From: Agitococcus sp.
GTDB taxonomy: Bacteria > Pseudomonadota > Gammaproteobacteria > Pseudomonadales > Moraxellaceae
Length of the DNA stretch: 64,000 bases
Direction: 5' to 3'
Assembly (NCBI GenBank): GCA_030646715.1
Contig: JAUSLJ010000033.1
Span: 310,001-374,000 of the forward strand
The position numbers were made by a program, and so were the translations under genes. The notes beneath the pieces were generated by a model, which had not been told where the DNA came from, made no database searches, and was given only the letters and a program-made list of their open reading frames with translations. This document shows positions 18,643 through 27,953 of the stretch, piece by piece (position 1 is the first letter of the stretch; every line of letters begins with the position of its first letter).

Positions 18643-19536
18643 ATGACCTTATCCTCGTTACCCATTTTAGGCGTTGGCTTGAGTTTAAGTCTGGCCAGCA
18701 AGCCCGACCCCGTTGCCTTAGTCAAACACCCACAAGGCGCAAGCTTTATTGAATATGCAGGTTTGGTCGATGTTCAAAGTGTGTTACCTGAAGTCGAGCG
18801 GATTCATGCCGCAGGTGTGCCTGTTTTATATCATCCCTCGTATATCAATTTTTGCGGCTCTTTTGCCAATGATGGTGCATGGTTACAAACGGCAGCACAT
18901 CACATCAGCACTGTTAAATCGGCATGGTTTGCCCAAGATTGTGCCTATTGTTTTTGGCAAGCAGGGCAAAGTTATTCCTCGCAATTAGGCTATTTTATCC
19001 CGCCCATTTTAAATGAAGCCTCTTTGCAATTGGCTATAGAACGTGTGCAAGAAGTACAAACCTTTATGCCTGTACCCGTTGCCATTGAACCACCACCCAT
19101 GACTTTTGTCGTTGGCACGATGCCATTGATGACTTTTTTTGGTCGTCTAGCCGAGCAAGCCGATTGCGCTATTTTGCTTGATATGGGGCATTTAGTGTCC
19201 TACGAAATGGCCAGTGGCAAACGTATTTTAAGTGAGTGGGATGGCTTTCCTGCGGAGCGTGTCATTGAAGTGCATATTGCAGGTGGGCGTGTGCGCGAAA
19301 GTAAAGATGGCGCGGTGTATGTCGATGCTCATGAGTGTGCCGTCGTTGAACAAACATGGACGATGTTAATGGATTTATTGCCAAAACTGCCGCAATTAAA
19401 AGCCGTATGTTACGAGTGTGAAGGTGTGAGTGATGAACAAAGCATTATTAATACCTTAGCGAAACTTAGAGAGTTAGTATGCCAATATAGTAGTCATCCT
19501 GCGTTGGTGGCGGTAGTGAAGGGAGATAAAGCATGA
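18643..19536 (+). CDS. DUF692 family multinuclear non-heme iron oxidase-like enzyme
   Basis: A 297-aa TIM-barrel protein of the DUF692 (MNIO) family. Known members (MbnB, TglH, BufB) oxidatively modify Cys or other residues of peptide precursors. Family landmarks are the N-terminal GVGLSL, YHPS, AHHIS, VAIEPPP, LLDMGHL, VIEVHIAGG, VDAHE and a C-terminal YECEG; these carry the expected His, Asp and Glu metal ligands. The set is divergent, for example LDMGHL where LDVNN is usual. I chose the ATG at 18643; a TTG at 18619 in the same frame is possible, and the ribosome site is weak. The stop overlaps the next start (ATGA), so the partner is translationally coupled. Confidence 0.85.
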   Translation: MTLSSLPILGVGLSLSLASKPDPVALVKHPQGASFIEYAGLVDVQSVLPEVERIHAAGVPVLYHPSYINFCGSFANDGAWLQTAAHHISTVKSAWFAQDCAYCFWQAGQSYSSQLGYFIPPILNEASLQLAIERVQEVQTFMPVPVAIEPPPMTFVVGTMPLMTFFGRLAEQADCAILLDMGHLVSYEMASGKRILSEWDGFPAERVIEVHIAGGRVRESKDGAVYVDAHECAVVEQTWTMLMDLLPKLPQLKAVCYECEGVSDEQSIINTLAKLRELVCQYSSHPALVAVVKGDKA

Positions 19537-20450
19537 GTTTTATTGAACAAGAGCGTGCTTTATTTGATTTGTTATTTGATGTGCCCTTACGCGAAAAATT
19601 TATAAAAAATCCTAAAAATGCTTTAACAGATTATCGTCTGAGTAAAGAAGAGTTAGCAGATTTTTTGGTTATCAATCCTCATGCTTTAGTCTTAGATGCG
19701 AAGGTGCGTGTTGATTTGATTTTAGGGCAATGGTGTCGAAATTTTCCCCTAACATTTAGTATATTGTCTTCATTAAGTGACGGTTTATTGTTATTACGAC
19801 GTTTGGTTGATAGCCATACTATGCGTCACGCACCCATTGAGCGAGTCGTCGTTTTTGCCACACGTTTACGGCAAGCATTGATTGCTAATAAGCCTACCGT
19901 GCCTTTAGACGAGTTATCGTTAATTGTCGCTATTTTAGATGCAGAGTTAGGCATGGCGACGACGAGCGAATCGTTAAAGAAAACGATATTAAGAGGGCAA
20001 TATATTCAACCTAAAGCCATCTCATCAAGGGATGTTTGGTTAACACAACCTGTCTCTATTGCTCCTTATGTCAGTGCAGCAATCATCCCGCTTTCCTATG
20101 GGCTACTAAAAAAATCCTTATGTCCCAGTTTAGGTGCAGAGCTATGGCGATATTTGAATAAAACACCGTTGCTGGCGGCTGACAGACAACAGCTATGGCA
20201 ACAAGCCGACACGCGTTTATTAGTGGTTAAAGCAAAAGTAAGTACGCTATCAGACAGTGACCCGACTATCGATCATGTAAGTTTAGAATTAGCCGAGGGT
20301 TTTGCTTCGTTGTTCGAGTACGTCAATGGCACGATGAGTGTGCAGCAAATTTTGCAGCAGTTACAACAGATAGGCGCACCTGCGTCTTTAGTACAGAGCA
20401 TTAAACAAGGGTTTCAGCAGTTATACGCTGCTGAGATGATTGTTGTGTAA
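19533..20450 (+). CDS. Putative DUF692 partner protein with PqqD/RRE-like C-terminus
   Basis: A 305-aa soluble protein without a firm family match. Residues 5-45 (ALFDLLFDVPLREKFIKNP..AL..Y.L) resemble the helical leader of several DUF692 partner proteins. The last 60 residues (LELAEGFASLFEYVNGTMSV followed by QQILQQLQQIG) read like a PqqD/RRE-type winged-helix domain, the kind that binds RiPP precursor leaders. It overlaps the DUF692 gene by 4 bp and has GGGAG 8 bases before its ATG. Such coupling and the usual DUF692-partner pairing (MbnC, TglI, BufC) suggest it is the substrate-binding subunit. This is inference from position and weak similarity. Confidence 0.7.
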   Translation: MSFIEQERALFDLLFDVPLREKFIKNPKNALTDYRLSKEELADFLVINPHALVLDAKVRVDLILGQWCRNFPLTFSILSSLSDGLLLLRRLVDSHTMRHAPIERVVVFATRLRQALIANKPTVPLDELSLIVAILDAELGMATTSESLKKTILRGQYIQPKAISSRDVWLTQPVSIAPYVSAAIIPLSYGLLKKSLCPSLGAELWRYLNKTPLLAADRQQLWQQADTRLLVVKAKVSTLSDSDPTIDHVSLELAEGFASLFEYVNGTMSVQQILQQLQQIGAPASLVQSIKQGFQQLYAAEMIVV

Positions 20451-20512
20451 TGTTGCTGTAGAAACGAGTTCATTCCCCGATAATAATTGGCCATGAACAG
20501 CATAGACCTAAC

Positions 20513-20540
20513 TTGAAAATGAGCGCATGCTCAAAAGAGT
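20513..20540 (+). promoter_or_regulatory. Candidate promoter/operator of the Cys-rich lipoprotein gene
   Basis: A TTGAAA box (20513-20518) is followed by the palindrome TGAGC-GCAT-GCTCA (20520-20533), lying where a regulator would bind within or beside a promoter. A related ATGAGTGCAGTGCACTC palindrome lies between copA and the Crp-family gene (23292-23308). No clear -10 box is seen, and the regulator is unknown. Confidence 0.3.
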
Positions 20541-20577
20541 ACGCTACTTCCATTTTGAAAATCTTTAGGAAAATACC

Positions 20578-20868
20578 ATGAAAAAATACTCATTCATATT
20601 ACCGCTAATCGCAGCATTTGCGGTCACATCTTGCGCCTCGCATCATGCACATCACGACATGAAAGCAATGCATAAACAATGTATGGATGAGGGCAAAAAA
20701 GGCGAGATGATGTGTGCCGATAAGCACGATAAAGCCATGAAAGATTGTTGCTGTATGGACAAAGACAAGCATGGTGAAATGAATATGAAAGGCAAAAGCT
20801 GCATGGTGGATATGAAAAAAGATATGGGTAAAAGCAGTGATGCCAGTCAGTCGATGCAGATGAAATAA
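20578..20868 (+). CDS. Cys/Met/His-rich small lipoprotein, possible copper-binding or RiPP precursor peptide
   Basis: A 96-aa exported peptide. Residues 1-18 are a signal with a lipobox-like VTSC (Cys19). The mature part is extremely rich in metal ligands: six further Cys (35, 46, 57-59, 75), including a CCC run, seven His (HHAHH at 22-26) and over a dozen Met, within a Lys/Asp-rich chain. No fold is evident. It follows the DUF692/partner pair by 127 bp and precedes copA by 79 bp, which points to copper binding in the periplasm or outer membrane. It could be a substrate of the DUF692 enzyme, as bufferins are for BufB, but it is not of the DUF2282 type. TTTAGGA lies 9 bases before the ATG. Confidence 0.8.
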   Translation: MKKYSFILPLIAAFAVTSCASHHAHHDMKAMHKQCMDEGKKGEMMCADKHDKAMKDCCCMDKDKHGEMNMKGKSCMVDMKKDMGKSSDASQSMQMK

Positions 20869-20947
20869 TTATTTTTATCTAACCCTTACTTAAGTCAAAA
20901 AATGTCTATCTCCGCCAGCCTCAATGTTTGGCGGTAGGAGCTTTAAG

Positions 20948-23284
20948 ATGTCCGAGCATGAGCATTCGTGTTGTCACTCATCAACAGCTACCCCTAATTT
21001 AAAAGACCCTGTCTGTGGCATGACTGTGACGACCGCTTCAGCGTATCACTATGAATATCAAGGACAGAAATATTACTTCTGTAATCCTAAATGCCAAGAT
21101 AAGTTTCATCACGACCCAGAGCATTATCTTCATCCTCAAGCAACAATGACCGATGACCCACCTGTTGCTGAAATTGGCACAGAATATACCTGTCCCATGC
21201 ACCCTGAAATTGTTCAAGCAACGCCTGGCACTTGTCCTAAATGTGGCATGGCCTTAGAGCCAATGCAACCGACCTTAGATGAAGCAGAAAATCCTGAGTT
21301 AGTCGATTTTCGTCATCGTTTTTGGCGGACGTTACCGTTGACCTTAATGGTGTTTGTGCTGGCGATGTTTGGTCATCAACTCCATTGGTTTGATATGGAA
21401 GTACAAAGTTGGATTGAAATGGCACTCGCTGCTCCTGTGGTGTTATGGGCGGGTTGGCCGTTTTATGTGCGTGGTTGGCAATCATTAGTGCACCGTAGCC
21501 CCAATATGTGGACATTGATTAGCTTGGGGACGGGGTCTGCATTTATTTATAGCGTTATTGCCACCTTTGCGCCGCAATTATTTCCTGACTCTTTTATGTC
21601 AATGGGGCGTGTAGCTGTTTATTTTGAAGCCTCTGCGGTGATTATTTCATTAACCTTGCTTGGGCAGTTAATGGAATTACAGGCGCGTTCTAAAACATCG
21701 GCAGCAATTAAATCGTTATTGGGTTTAGCCCCCAAAACAGCGCGTCGTATTGCGGAGGATGGTAGCGAAGAAGACATTCCCCTGAATCATGTTCATATTG
21801 GCGATAAGTTGAGGATTCGTCCCGGTGAAAAAGTTCCTGTGGATGGCATGGTGTTAGAAGGCAGTAGTGCCATTGATGAGTCGATGTTGACGGGCGAACC
21901 TCTACCTGTCAGTAAGCGTGTCGGCGATAAAGTCATTGGAGCAACGCTCAATACTAACGGTGCATTAGTGATGCGCTCTGAGCACGTTGGATCGGCTACG
22001 ATGTTAGCGCAAATCGTACAAATGGTGATGCAGGCGCAACGCTCTAAAGCACCTATGCAACGTATGGCAGATGTGGTTGCAGGCTATTTTGTTGTCACGG
22101 TGATTGCTGTTGCGATATTGTCGTTCTTGGGTTGGGGCTTACTTGGCTCTAACTGGGTATTTGGTTTGATAAATGCCGTCTCAGTGCTGATTATTGCCTG
22201 TCCCTGTGCTTTAGGATTGGCAACGCCAATGTCGATAATGGTGGCAACAGGGAGTGGTGCAACTCGAGGTGTATTATTCAGAGATGCTTCGGCCATTGAA
22301 AATTTTTGCAAAGTCGATACCTTAATTGTCGATAAAACGGGCACGTTGACAGAAGGCCATCCGAGTTTTCACAGCGTGATTGCCGCTCAAGGATTTAGCG
22401 AAACAGACGTATTGCTGTTGGCTGCGAGCCTTGACCAAGGTAGCGAACATCCTTTGGCTGCCGCGATTGTTAGTGCAGCTCGTGAGCGTGGTCTGGTACT
22501 TGAACCAGTGACCGATTTTGAATCGAGTACAGGCATTGGCGTGTTGGGTGTGGTAGCGACTAAAAAACTAGCATTGGGTAATACCGCTCTAATGACACAG
22601 TTAGGCGTATTAACCGCAACTTTAGCGACACAAGCTGAAGAGTTGAGACAACAAGGCGCAAGCGTGATGTTTCTGGCGGTAGATGGACATTTAGCTGGTT
22701 TATTAGCGGTTGCTGATCCGATTAAAAGTACAACGATAGCTGCGTTACAGTCTCTTAAAGACAATAATATTCGCGTTATTATGGCAACAGGTGACGGCTT
22801 AACCACCGCTCAATCGGTCGGCAAACGTTTAGGGATTACTGAGATTTATGGCGAAGTAAAACCAGCTGACAAGTTAGCTTTAGTCGAACGTTTGCAGCGC
22901 GAAGGGCATTGTGTGGCTATGGCTGGAGATGGCATTAACGATGCGCCAGCACTAGCGCGAGCTGACGTAGGGATTGCTATGGGCACAGGTACAGATGTGG
23001 CGATGAACAGCGCACAAGTCACCTTAGTCAAAGGCGATTTAAGAGGTATTGCCATTGCCCGCGCTATTTCGACGGCAACAGTAGCGAATATGAAACAAAA
23101 CCTAAGCTTTGCTTTTGTTTATAACGCGTTTGGTATTCCTATCGCGGCAGGTATTTTATATCCCTTTACGGGCTTGTTGTTGTCACCGATGATTGCCGCA
23201 GTTGCGATGAGTTTGAGTTCGGTATCAGTGGTGTTTAATGCGTTGCGGCTGCGTTATGCGGTGGTGGATACAGAAACGGTATAA
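20948..23284 (+). CDS. copA: Copper-translocating P-type ATPase
   Basis: A P1B-1 copper exporter of about 778 aa in the inner membrane. In place of HMA domains the N-terminus has a HEHSCCH stretch, a YHS domain (DPVCGMTV...[10 protein letters not shown]) and a heavy-metal-binding domain (YTCPMHPEI...CPKCGMAL). The core shows TGEP, the transmembrane copper motif CPC (about 418-420), the phosphorylated Asp in DKTGTLT (about 462), HPLA and [16 protein letters not shown] lies 8 bases before the ATG at 20948, which I prefer to the upstream in-frame ATG at 20924. It exports Cu(I) to the periplasm, where the neighbouring Cys-rich lipoprotein could accept it. Confidence 0.95.
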   Translation: MSEHEHSCCHSSTATPNLKDPVCGMTVTTASAYHYEYQGQKYYFCNPKCQDKFHHDPEHYLHPQATMTDDPPVAEIGTEYTCPMHPEIVQATPGTCPKCGMALEPMQPTLDEAENPELVDFRHRFWRTLPLTLMVFVLAMFGHQLHWFDMEVQSWIEMALAAPVVLWAGWPFYVRGWQSLVHRSPNMWTLISLGTGSAFIYSVIATFAPQLFPDSFMSMGRVAVYFEASAVIISLTLLGQLMELQARSKTSAAIKSLLGLAPKTARRIAEDGSEEDIPLNHVHIGDKLRIRPGEKVPVDGMVLEGSSAIDESMLTGEPLPVSKRVGDKVIGATLNTNGALVMRSEHVGSATMLAQIVQMVMQAQRSKAPMQRMADVVAGYFVVTVIAVAILSFLGWGLLGSNWVFGLINAVSVLIIACPCALGLATPMSIMVATGSGATRGVLFRDASAIENFCKVDTLIVDKTGTLTEGHPSFHSVIAAQGFSETDVLLLAASLDQGSEHPLAAAIVSAARERGLVLEPVTDFESSTGIGVLGVVATKKLALGNTALMTQLGVLTATLATQAEELRQQGASVMFLAVDGHLAGLLAVADPIKSTTIAALQSLKDNNIRVIMATGDGLTTAQSVGKRLGITEIYGEVKPADKLALVERLQREGHCVAMAGDGINDAPALARADVGIAMGTGTDVAMNSAQVTLVKGDLRGIAIARAISTATVANMKQNLSFAFVYNAFGIPIAAGILYPFTGLLLSPMIAAVAMSLSSVSVVFNALRLRYAVVDTETV

Positions 23285-23371
23285 CGATTATATGAGTGCA
23301 GTGCACTCTCAAAATAACAATCGACTCAGAACAAAGTTTGACTGTTTGTAATGGGCAAAAAAGGATCTGCG

Positions 23372-23965
23372 ATGTTTAAAATGAATCAGCTGATTCCTAT
23401 TTTTAACGAACAAGAAATAGCATGGTTACAGACGCAGTTGTCGGCATTACCCATCAAAAATGTCATCAAAGGCCAAATGCTTTATCAGGAAGGTCAGGCT
23501 TTTGATGCCGTTTATATAACGCTAAGTGGCTTGTATCGCAGTTTTTATTTATTTGATGCCCAAGAAATTAACCTGCGGTTTTTAGCGGGACATAGTTTGT
23601 TGTGTCCATTTTCTGCGATTGCACAACGGATGTATGTAGAACATGATTCTGCTTATATTTCGGCTGAATCTATAGAGTGCGTGAGTGCAGGGCAGGTATT
23701 AGTGATGCCTTTGGCCTCTTTTTTACCGCAAACTACAAATGCTCATTTTCTAACGCATATTAAAGCCTTTAATTATACCGCTCTAGAACATTACTTATCA
23801 CTTGAGCGTCGTTTGAAAATGATTCAACAAAAACGAGCTAAAGACCGTTACGACTATTTTTGCCAAGTCATGCCACCTGAGATTGTGTTGGGTATGCCTC
23901 AATTTCATGTGGCTTCTTATTTGGGTCTGACACCCGAAGCATTATCTAGAATTAAAAAAAACTGA
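23372..23965 (+). CDS. Crp/Fnr-family transcriptional regulator
   Basis: A 197-aa protein with an N-terminal cyclic-nucleotide-binding-like barrel (GQMLYQEGQAFDAVYITLSGLYRSF), a long dimer helix and a C-terminal helix-turn-helix (PQFHVASYLGLTPEALSRIKK). The Fnr iron-sulfur Cys residues are absent, and the usual cAMP-contact RSA motif is not evident, so its signal is unknown. AAGGA lies 7 bases before the ATG at 23372; an earlier ATG at 23351 has no ribosome site. It follows copA by 87 bp on the same strand and may control the copper cluster or the MAPEG gene downstream. Confidence 0.85.
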   Translation: MFKMNQLIPIFNEQEIAWLQTQLSALPIKNVIKGQMLYQEGQAFDAVYITLSGLYRSFYLFDAQEINLRFLAGHSLLCPFSAIAQRMYVEHDSAYISAESIECVSAGQVLVMPLASFLPQTTNAHFLTHIKAFNYTALEHYLSLERRLKMIQQKRAKDRYDYFCQVMPPEIVLGMPQFHVASYLGLTPEALSRIKKN

Positions 23966-24050
23966 GATTCAATTGATATTTATCAAGGAAGGCATATTGC
24001 ACTACCTATAAACTTCTCCATGAAATAGAAATTGTTTAGGAGAAGTGATA

Positions 24051-24479
24051 ATGCACTCTTTAGTGATGCCGATGCTGAGTTTGATGAGTCTCACTGCCTT
24101 TGTGTGGGTGTGGATGTATATTACGCGTATTGGCTATATGCAAAAAAATCATATTGACCCGCAAGCGGTTTTTAGTCGGGTAAGATTGCTGCAAGTGTTA
24201 CCTGATGAGATTCAAGCACCTGCTAATAATCTTAATAATTTATTAGAGTTACCCGTCATCTTTTATGGACTGTGTTTGCTTAACCTAATACAACAGACTA
24301 CCAGTGACAGTTTGCTCAATTTAGCGTGGTTGTATGTAGTTTTACGCGTGATACATAGCCTGATACAGTGTAGTTATAACAAGGTCATTCATCGTTTTAC
24401 GGTGTATTTTTTGTCGAGCATTGTGTTGTGGCTCATGTTGGCTATTTCTATACAACAGGCTTTATCAAGTTCATCTTGA
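24051..24479 (+). CDS. MAPEG-family membrane protein
   Basis: A 142-aa integral membrane protein with four likely transmembrane helices. The MAPEG-like features are the first helix (LSLMSLTAFVWVWMYITRIGYM), a conserved NNLNNLLELPVIFYGLC segment and VLRVIHSLIQCSYN. Eukaryotic MAPEG proteins act on glutathione or eicosanoids; the bacterial ones are mostly of unknown role. TAGGAG lies 8 bases before the ATG at 24051; an in-frame GTG at 24045 is less likely. It lies 85 bp after the Crp-family gene. Confidence 0.85.
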   Translation: MHSLVMPMLSLMSLTAFVWVWMYITRIGYMQKNHIDPQAVFSRVRLLQVLPDEIQAPANNLNNLLELPVIFYGLCLLNLIQQTTSDSLLNLAWLYVVLRVIHSLIQCSYNKVIHRFTVYFLSSIVLWLMLAISIQQALSSSS

Positions 24480-24589
24480 ATAGTCACGTTTAAAGCAAAG
24501 TTAGGCTGGGTTATGTTAGGAACCCAGCACTGGAATCGTCGCTCATTTGCTTGGCTTTTCGACCCTGCCTCAGGGAGCGTTTTGCGCTG

Positions 24590-24635
24590 ATTGAACGGAG
24601 TCGAGGTGGCTGAGCGGAGTCGAAGCCTCAGCCAT
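24590..24635. repeat. CTGAGCGGAGTCGAAG intergenic repeat
   Basis: Contains GGCTGAG/CTCAGCC (24608-24614, 24627-24633) and two direct copies of CGGAGTCGA. The sequence CTGAGCGGAGTCGAAG differs by one base from the copy at 2325-2340. It lies between the converging MAPEG and acyl-CoA ligase genes. Confidence 0.5.
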
Positions 24636-24642
24636 TAAAACC

Positions 24643-26274
24643 CTAAACCAATCCCTTCTCCACCAAGTAATTTTTATACGTCTCACGCACACCCGTTTTT
24701 AATAATTTACCTGTTGCTGTATGCGGTAACTCATCAACAAACACCACGACATCAGGCAATTGCCATTTCGCCACTTTATCACTTAAAAATGCAATGACTT
24801 CGGCTTCGGTGACAGTTGCGCCTTCTTTGCGAATCGCCAATAATAACGGGCGTTCATCCCATTTCGGGTGATAGACACCAATCACACAGCACTCTTTAAG
24901 GGCAGGGTGGCCAACGGCAGCATTTTCTAAATCAATGGAGCTAATCCATTCACCGCCCGACTTAATGACATCTTTAGAGCGGTCAACAATTTGCATGGTG
25001 TTTTCCGCATCAATAGTGGCGACATCGCCTGTATCAAACCAACCATCAACAAAGGATTTTTTATCATCATTCAAATAGTACGCGCTGACCACCCACGCGC
25101 CACGCACTAATAAACGACCAAAAGCTTTACTATCACGCGGCAAGTCTGTGCCTGCATCATCGACAATTTTCATCTCAATGCCGTAAACCGCACGACCTTG
25201 TTTTAACTGCTTTTGATAGCGTTGTTCTAAGGGCATTTGTGACATTGCCCGCGTCATGCTGTTAACTGTGCCGAGTGGGCTGAGTTCAGTCATACCCCAT
25301 GCGTGAATCAAAAAGGCATCGTGTTTTTCTTGAAAAGCTTTAATCATTGACAAAGGCGCAGCAGCACCGCCAACAACGACATTTTTGACCGATGTTAAGG
25401 TCGCGCCAATTTGGTCGAGGTAATTTAATAAGCCTAACCAAATCGTTGGCACACCTAATAATAAGTTGGCTTGTTCACCGTTAATTAACTCATAGAGTGA
25501 CGCGCCATCCATGCCATGTGCAGGGAAAACAATTTTTGCGCCTGTCATGGTCGCGGCATAGGGAGTTCCCCATGCGTTAACGTGAAACATCGGCACAACG
25601 GGTAATAACACGGTGTCATTAGTGATGTTTAGGGCGTTGTTTTGTACGGAGGCAATGGTGTGTAAAACAGTAGAGCGATGCGTGTACATCACCCCTTTGG
25701 GATTGCCCGTTGTGCCTGAGGTGTAACACAAAGCAGCATCACAATTTTCGTCCAATAATGGCCAAGTGAACTCGGTGGACATATCGGCAATTAAGTCCTC
25801 GTAACAGATTAAATTGGTCAGCTTACTGTTGGTCGGCATGTGTGCTTTATCAGTCAATACAACAATGCCTTCCACTTTACTGATATGACTGGCAACCGCT
25901 TCCAACAATGGCACAAAAGTTAAATCGACAAAAATAAAGCGGTCGGCAGCATGATTAACAATATAAATAATTTGTTCGGGAAATAAGCGCGGATTGATGG
26001 TATGGGCGACAGCACCCATGCCTGATACGCCAAAATATAACTCATAATGACGATAGGTATTCCAAGCCAATGTGCCAATACGGTCGCCGACCTTAATACC
26101 CAATTTTTGGGTTAAGGCATTGGCTAATTGTTTAGCGCGAGCAGCCGCTTGGCCGTAGGTATAACGAAAAATACCGCCTTCAACTTGACGACTGACAATC
26201 TCGGCATGGGGGTGGCTGACAATAGCGTGTTCGATTAATGATGAAATTAATAACGGTTGTTGCATCATGCTCAT
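24643..26274 (-). CDS. Medium/long-chain fatty acid-CoA ligase (AlkK-like)
   Basis: Activates a fatty acid to its acyl-CoA with ATP. It is a 543-aa member of the AMP-binding superfamily: P-loop [18 protein letters not shown] (about 187-204), [10 protein letters not shown], the hinge [15 protein letters not shown] and a C-terminal [12 protein letters not shown] containing the catalytic Lys. The pattern matches AlkK-type medium-chain ligases rather than FadD. GAGAG lies about 7 bases before the ATG. It is downstream of a beta-lactamase-fold hydrolase on the same strand (142 bp gap), which could release the acids it activates. No signal peptide is present. Confidence 0.92.
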   Translation of the reverse strand: MSMMQQPLLISSLIEHAIVSHPHAEIVSRQVEGGIFRYTYGQAAARAKQLANALTQKLGIKVGDRIGTLAWNTYRHYELYFGVSGMGAVAHTINPRLFPEQIIYIVNHAADRFIFVDLTFVPLLEAVASHISKVEGIVVLTDKAHMPTNSKLTNLICYEDLIADMSTEFTWPLLDENCDAALCYTSGTTGNPKGVMYTHRSTVLHTIASVQNNALNITNDTVLLPVVPMFHVNAWGTPYAATMTGAKIVFPAHGMDGASLYELINGEQANLLLGVPTIWLGLLNYLDQIGATLTSVKNVVVGGAAAPLSMIKAFQEKHDAFLIHAWGMTELSPLGTVNSMTRAMSQMPLEQRYQKQLKQGRAVYGIEMKIVDDAGTDLPRDSKAFGRLLVRGAWVVSAYYLNDDKKSFVDGWFDTGDVATIDAENTMQIVDRSKDVIKSGGEWISSIDLENAAVGHPALKECCVIGVYHPKWDERPLLLAIRKEGATVTEAEVIAFLSDKVAKWQLPDVVVFVDELPHTATGKLLKTGVRETYKNYLVEKGLV

Positions 26275-26416
26275 TATAGTTCTCTCAGTGTACGGTGGGA
26301 TGAAAAATTCAGCCTAATATACAGTTGTCTTTGGTTTGGTTCGAGTGGATTTATTTTTATGAGAATATATTTTTTGAAGTCTTCCCATCTTCGAGGAAGA
26401 CCTCAAACGAAGCACG

Positions 26417-27718
26417 TTATTTAACGACTGGAAACGCTTGGCTAATCGTTCTTGTGACATTCACAAAACCTAAAAAGCCTTCGGGTGCTAAGGATTTTCC
26501 TGTGTTCAAAAACGCCACCGAAATATCACGCGCAGGGTCAGCCCAACACAAAATATTAATAAAACCTAAATGGCCAAAAGCTTGACCAGTATTAAAGCCA
26601 AACATGCTCCAGAGTTTTTCACCACGCATAAAACCCGCAGAAAAACGAATTGGGGCTTTCATCGAACCATCAAATTGTAACTTACCGCCCCGAGTGGCAT
26701 TGGCAACAGTAATGGCTTTAAAAACGGTTTTACCTTGCCATTGGCCGCCATCAAGCAACATTTGATAAAAACGACAAATTTCTTCGGCACTACTGTAGAT
26801 ATTCGCCGCAGGCACCACCGCAGATAAGCCTTCAGGCGTGTTAATGGCGGCGGTAATTTCTTGCTCGCCTAAACCTAACATTTGCTTGAGCATTTGCGTG
26901 GCTAAAAATACTTTTTTCGGCCCTGTGGAATGGCTCAACGCCACTTCATGACGACGTTCTTCGCCAACACCATAAGTAAAATGTTCACAGCCTAAGGGTT
27001 CAGCCAAGATACGTTTCAGTAGCATCGGCAAACTTTCGCCCGAGGCTTTTTGCGCAATCGCCCCTAAAATATAACCTGCGGTTGTGGCGTGATACGCTTG
27101 TCCACCTTGAGGCGTATCCATTGGAGGCGATTCCGATAACACTTTAACGACCGCATCAAAATCAAACATGAGTGACGGACTAGCATTTTCGATCGGCATG
27201 ACGCGAATGCCTGCACGATGCGTTAATAAGTCATAAATCGTGGTCAGATGTTTGCCGTGTGAGGCGTATGCAGGCAAATAATCACTGACACAGTCATACA
27301 GTCCGATTTTGCCTTCTTCAATCAGTTTATGAACTAACATCGCGGACACGGCTTTAGAACCTGAAAACAAACAGATAGGCGTGTCAGCACTGGCTAATTT
27401 GCTGCCATCATCCGCAGATTCACCAACCGCACCGACATGGCTATAGCCAATACCCCGACTCAAGACGATTTTGCCACGATGACGGATCACCAATGTAATC
27501 GCAGGGTGTAAACCCGTTTGATAATACGATTGTACACTTTGCCAAATGCGTTCAATATTTTCTGCGGGTATGCCCACGCTTTCGGGTACACATTCACGGT
27601 CATAATTGATGGTGGTAATAGAAGCCAAATCAGTAGGCATAGCCATGCGGCGGCCACCTGTTTTAATTTTGGGCAATAAGGCGTTGATACGATCGGAAAG
27701 CATAAAAATCTCTGTCAT
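26417..27718 (-). CDS. Serine hydrolase of the beta-lactamase/EstB family
   Basis: A 433-aa class-C beta-lactamase-fold hydrolase. The nucleophile motif is S119-G-S-K122 (LFSGSKAVSAML). YHATTAGYILG probably supplies the catalytic Tyr, and FGHLGF near the C-terminus takes the place of the KTG box. IYDLLTHRAGI is typical of the esterase/EstB branch. There is no signal peptide, so a cytoplasmic esterase or lipase is more likely than a resistance enzyme. The AraC-family regulator gene diverges from it 235 bp away and is a candidate controller of this gene and the ligase downstream. The start could also be the ATG at 27703. Confidence 0.88.
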   Translation of the reverse strand: MTEIFMLSDRINALLPKIKTGGRRMAMPTDLASITTINYDRECVPESVGIPAENIERIWQSVQSYYQTGLHPAITLVIRHRGKIVLSRGIGYSHVGAVGESADDGSKLASADTPICLFSGSKAVSAMLVHKLIEEGKIGLYDCVSDYLPAYASHGKHLTTIYDLLTHRAGIRVMPIENASPSLMFDFDAVVKVLSESPPMDTPQGGQAYHATTAGYILGAIAQKASGESLPMLLKRILAEPLGCEHFTYGVGEERRHEVALSHSTGPKKVFLATQMLKQMLGLGEQEITAAINTPEGLSAVVPAANIYSSAEEICRFYQMLLDGGQWQGKTVFKAITVANATRGGKLQFDGSMKAPIRFSAGFMRGEKLWSMFGFNTGQAFGHLGFINILCWADPARDISVAFLNTGKSLAPEGFLGFVNVTRTISQAFPVVK

Positions 27719-27733
27719 GGCTAAGGGCGAGTT

Positions 27734-27793
27734 GGGACTTTAGGGTGAGTTTATCTCGCACAGCTACTCATTGTCGTGCGAAGCCTAAGTCCC
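27734..27793. repeat. Nested inverted repeat between hydrolase and AraC genes
   Basis: Outer arms GGGACTTTAGG (27734-27744) and CCTAAGTCCC (27784-27793) match with one bulged T. Inner arms TCGCAC (27756-27761) and GTGCGA (27776-27781) also pair. It could be a small hairpin element or a regulatory structure; I cannot tell which. Confidence 0.45.
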
Positions 27794-27953
27794 GAGTTGA
27801 CCGTAATAATCACGGATTTGCCGACGAAATACTATGATATTTTTTGTCGATGGTAGTGGTGTTCTTTTGATAGTGGAGTTATCACTGTAGTATGATAACT
27901 TCACGAGGCACAACACAATAAAAATAACTTGTGAACAGGCAAAACTAAACCTT

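Noticed and set aside
18531-18752. 73-aa open frame overlapping the start of the DUF692 gene
   Set aside because: It overlaps the DUF692 frame, begins within an intergenic repeat and has no family match or ribosome site.
22387-22806. 139-aa minus-strand frame inside copA
   Set aside because: An antisense shadow caused by the codon bias of copA; Ala/Ser/Thr-rich without a recognisable domain.
23291-23310. GAGTGCAGTGCACTC as an intrinsic terminator of copA
   Set aside because: The two 7-bp arms are separated by a single base, so a hairpin would be strained, and no T-run follows; an operator-like palindrome is more sensible.
26417-27718. Antibiotic-resistance beta-lactamase
   Set aside because: The SxxK is present, but there is no signal peptide, no YxN or KTG box, and the closest pattern is esterase/EstB.
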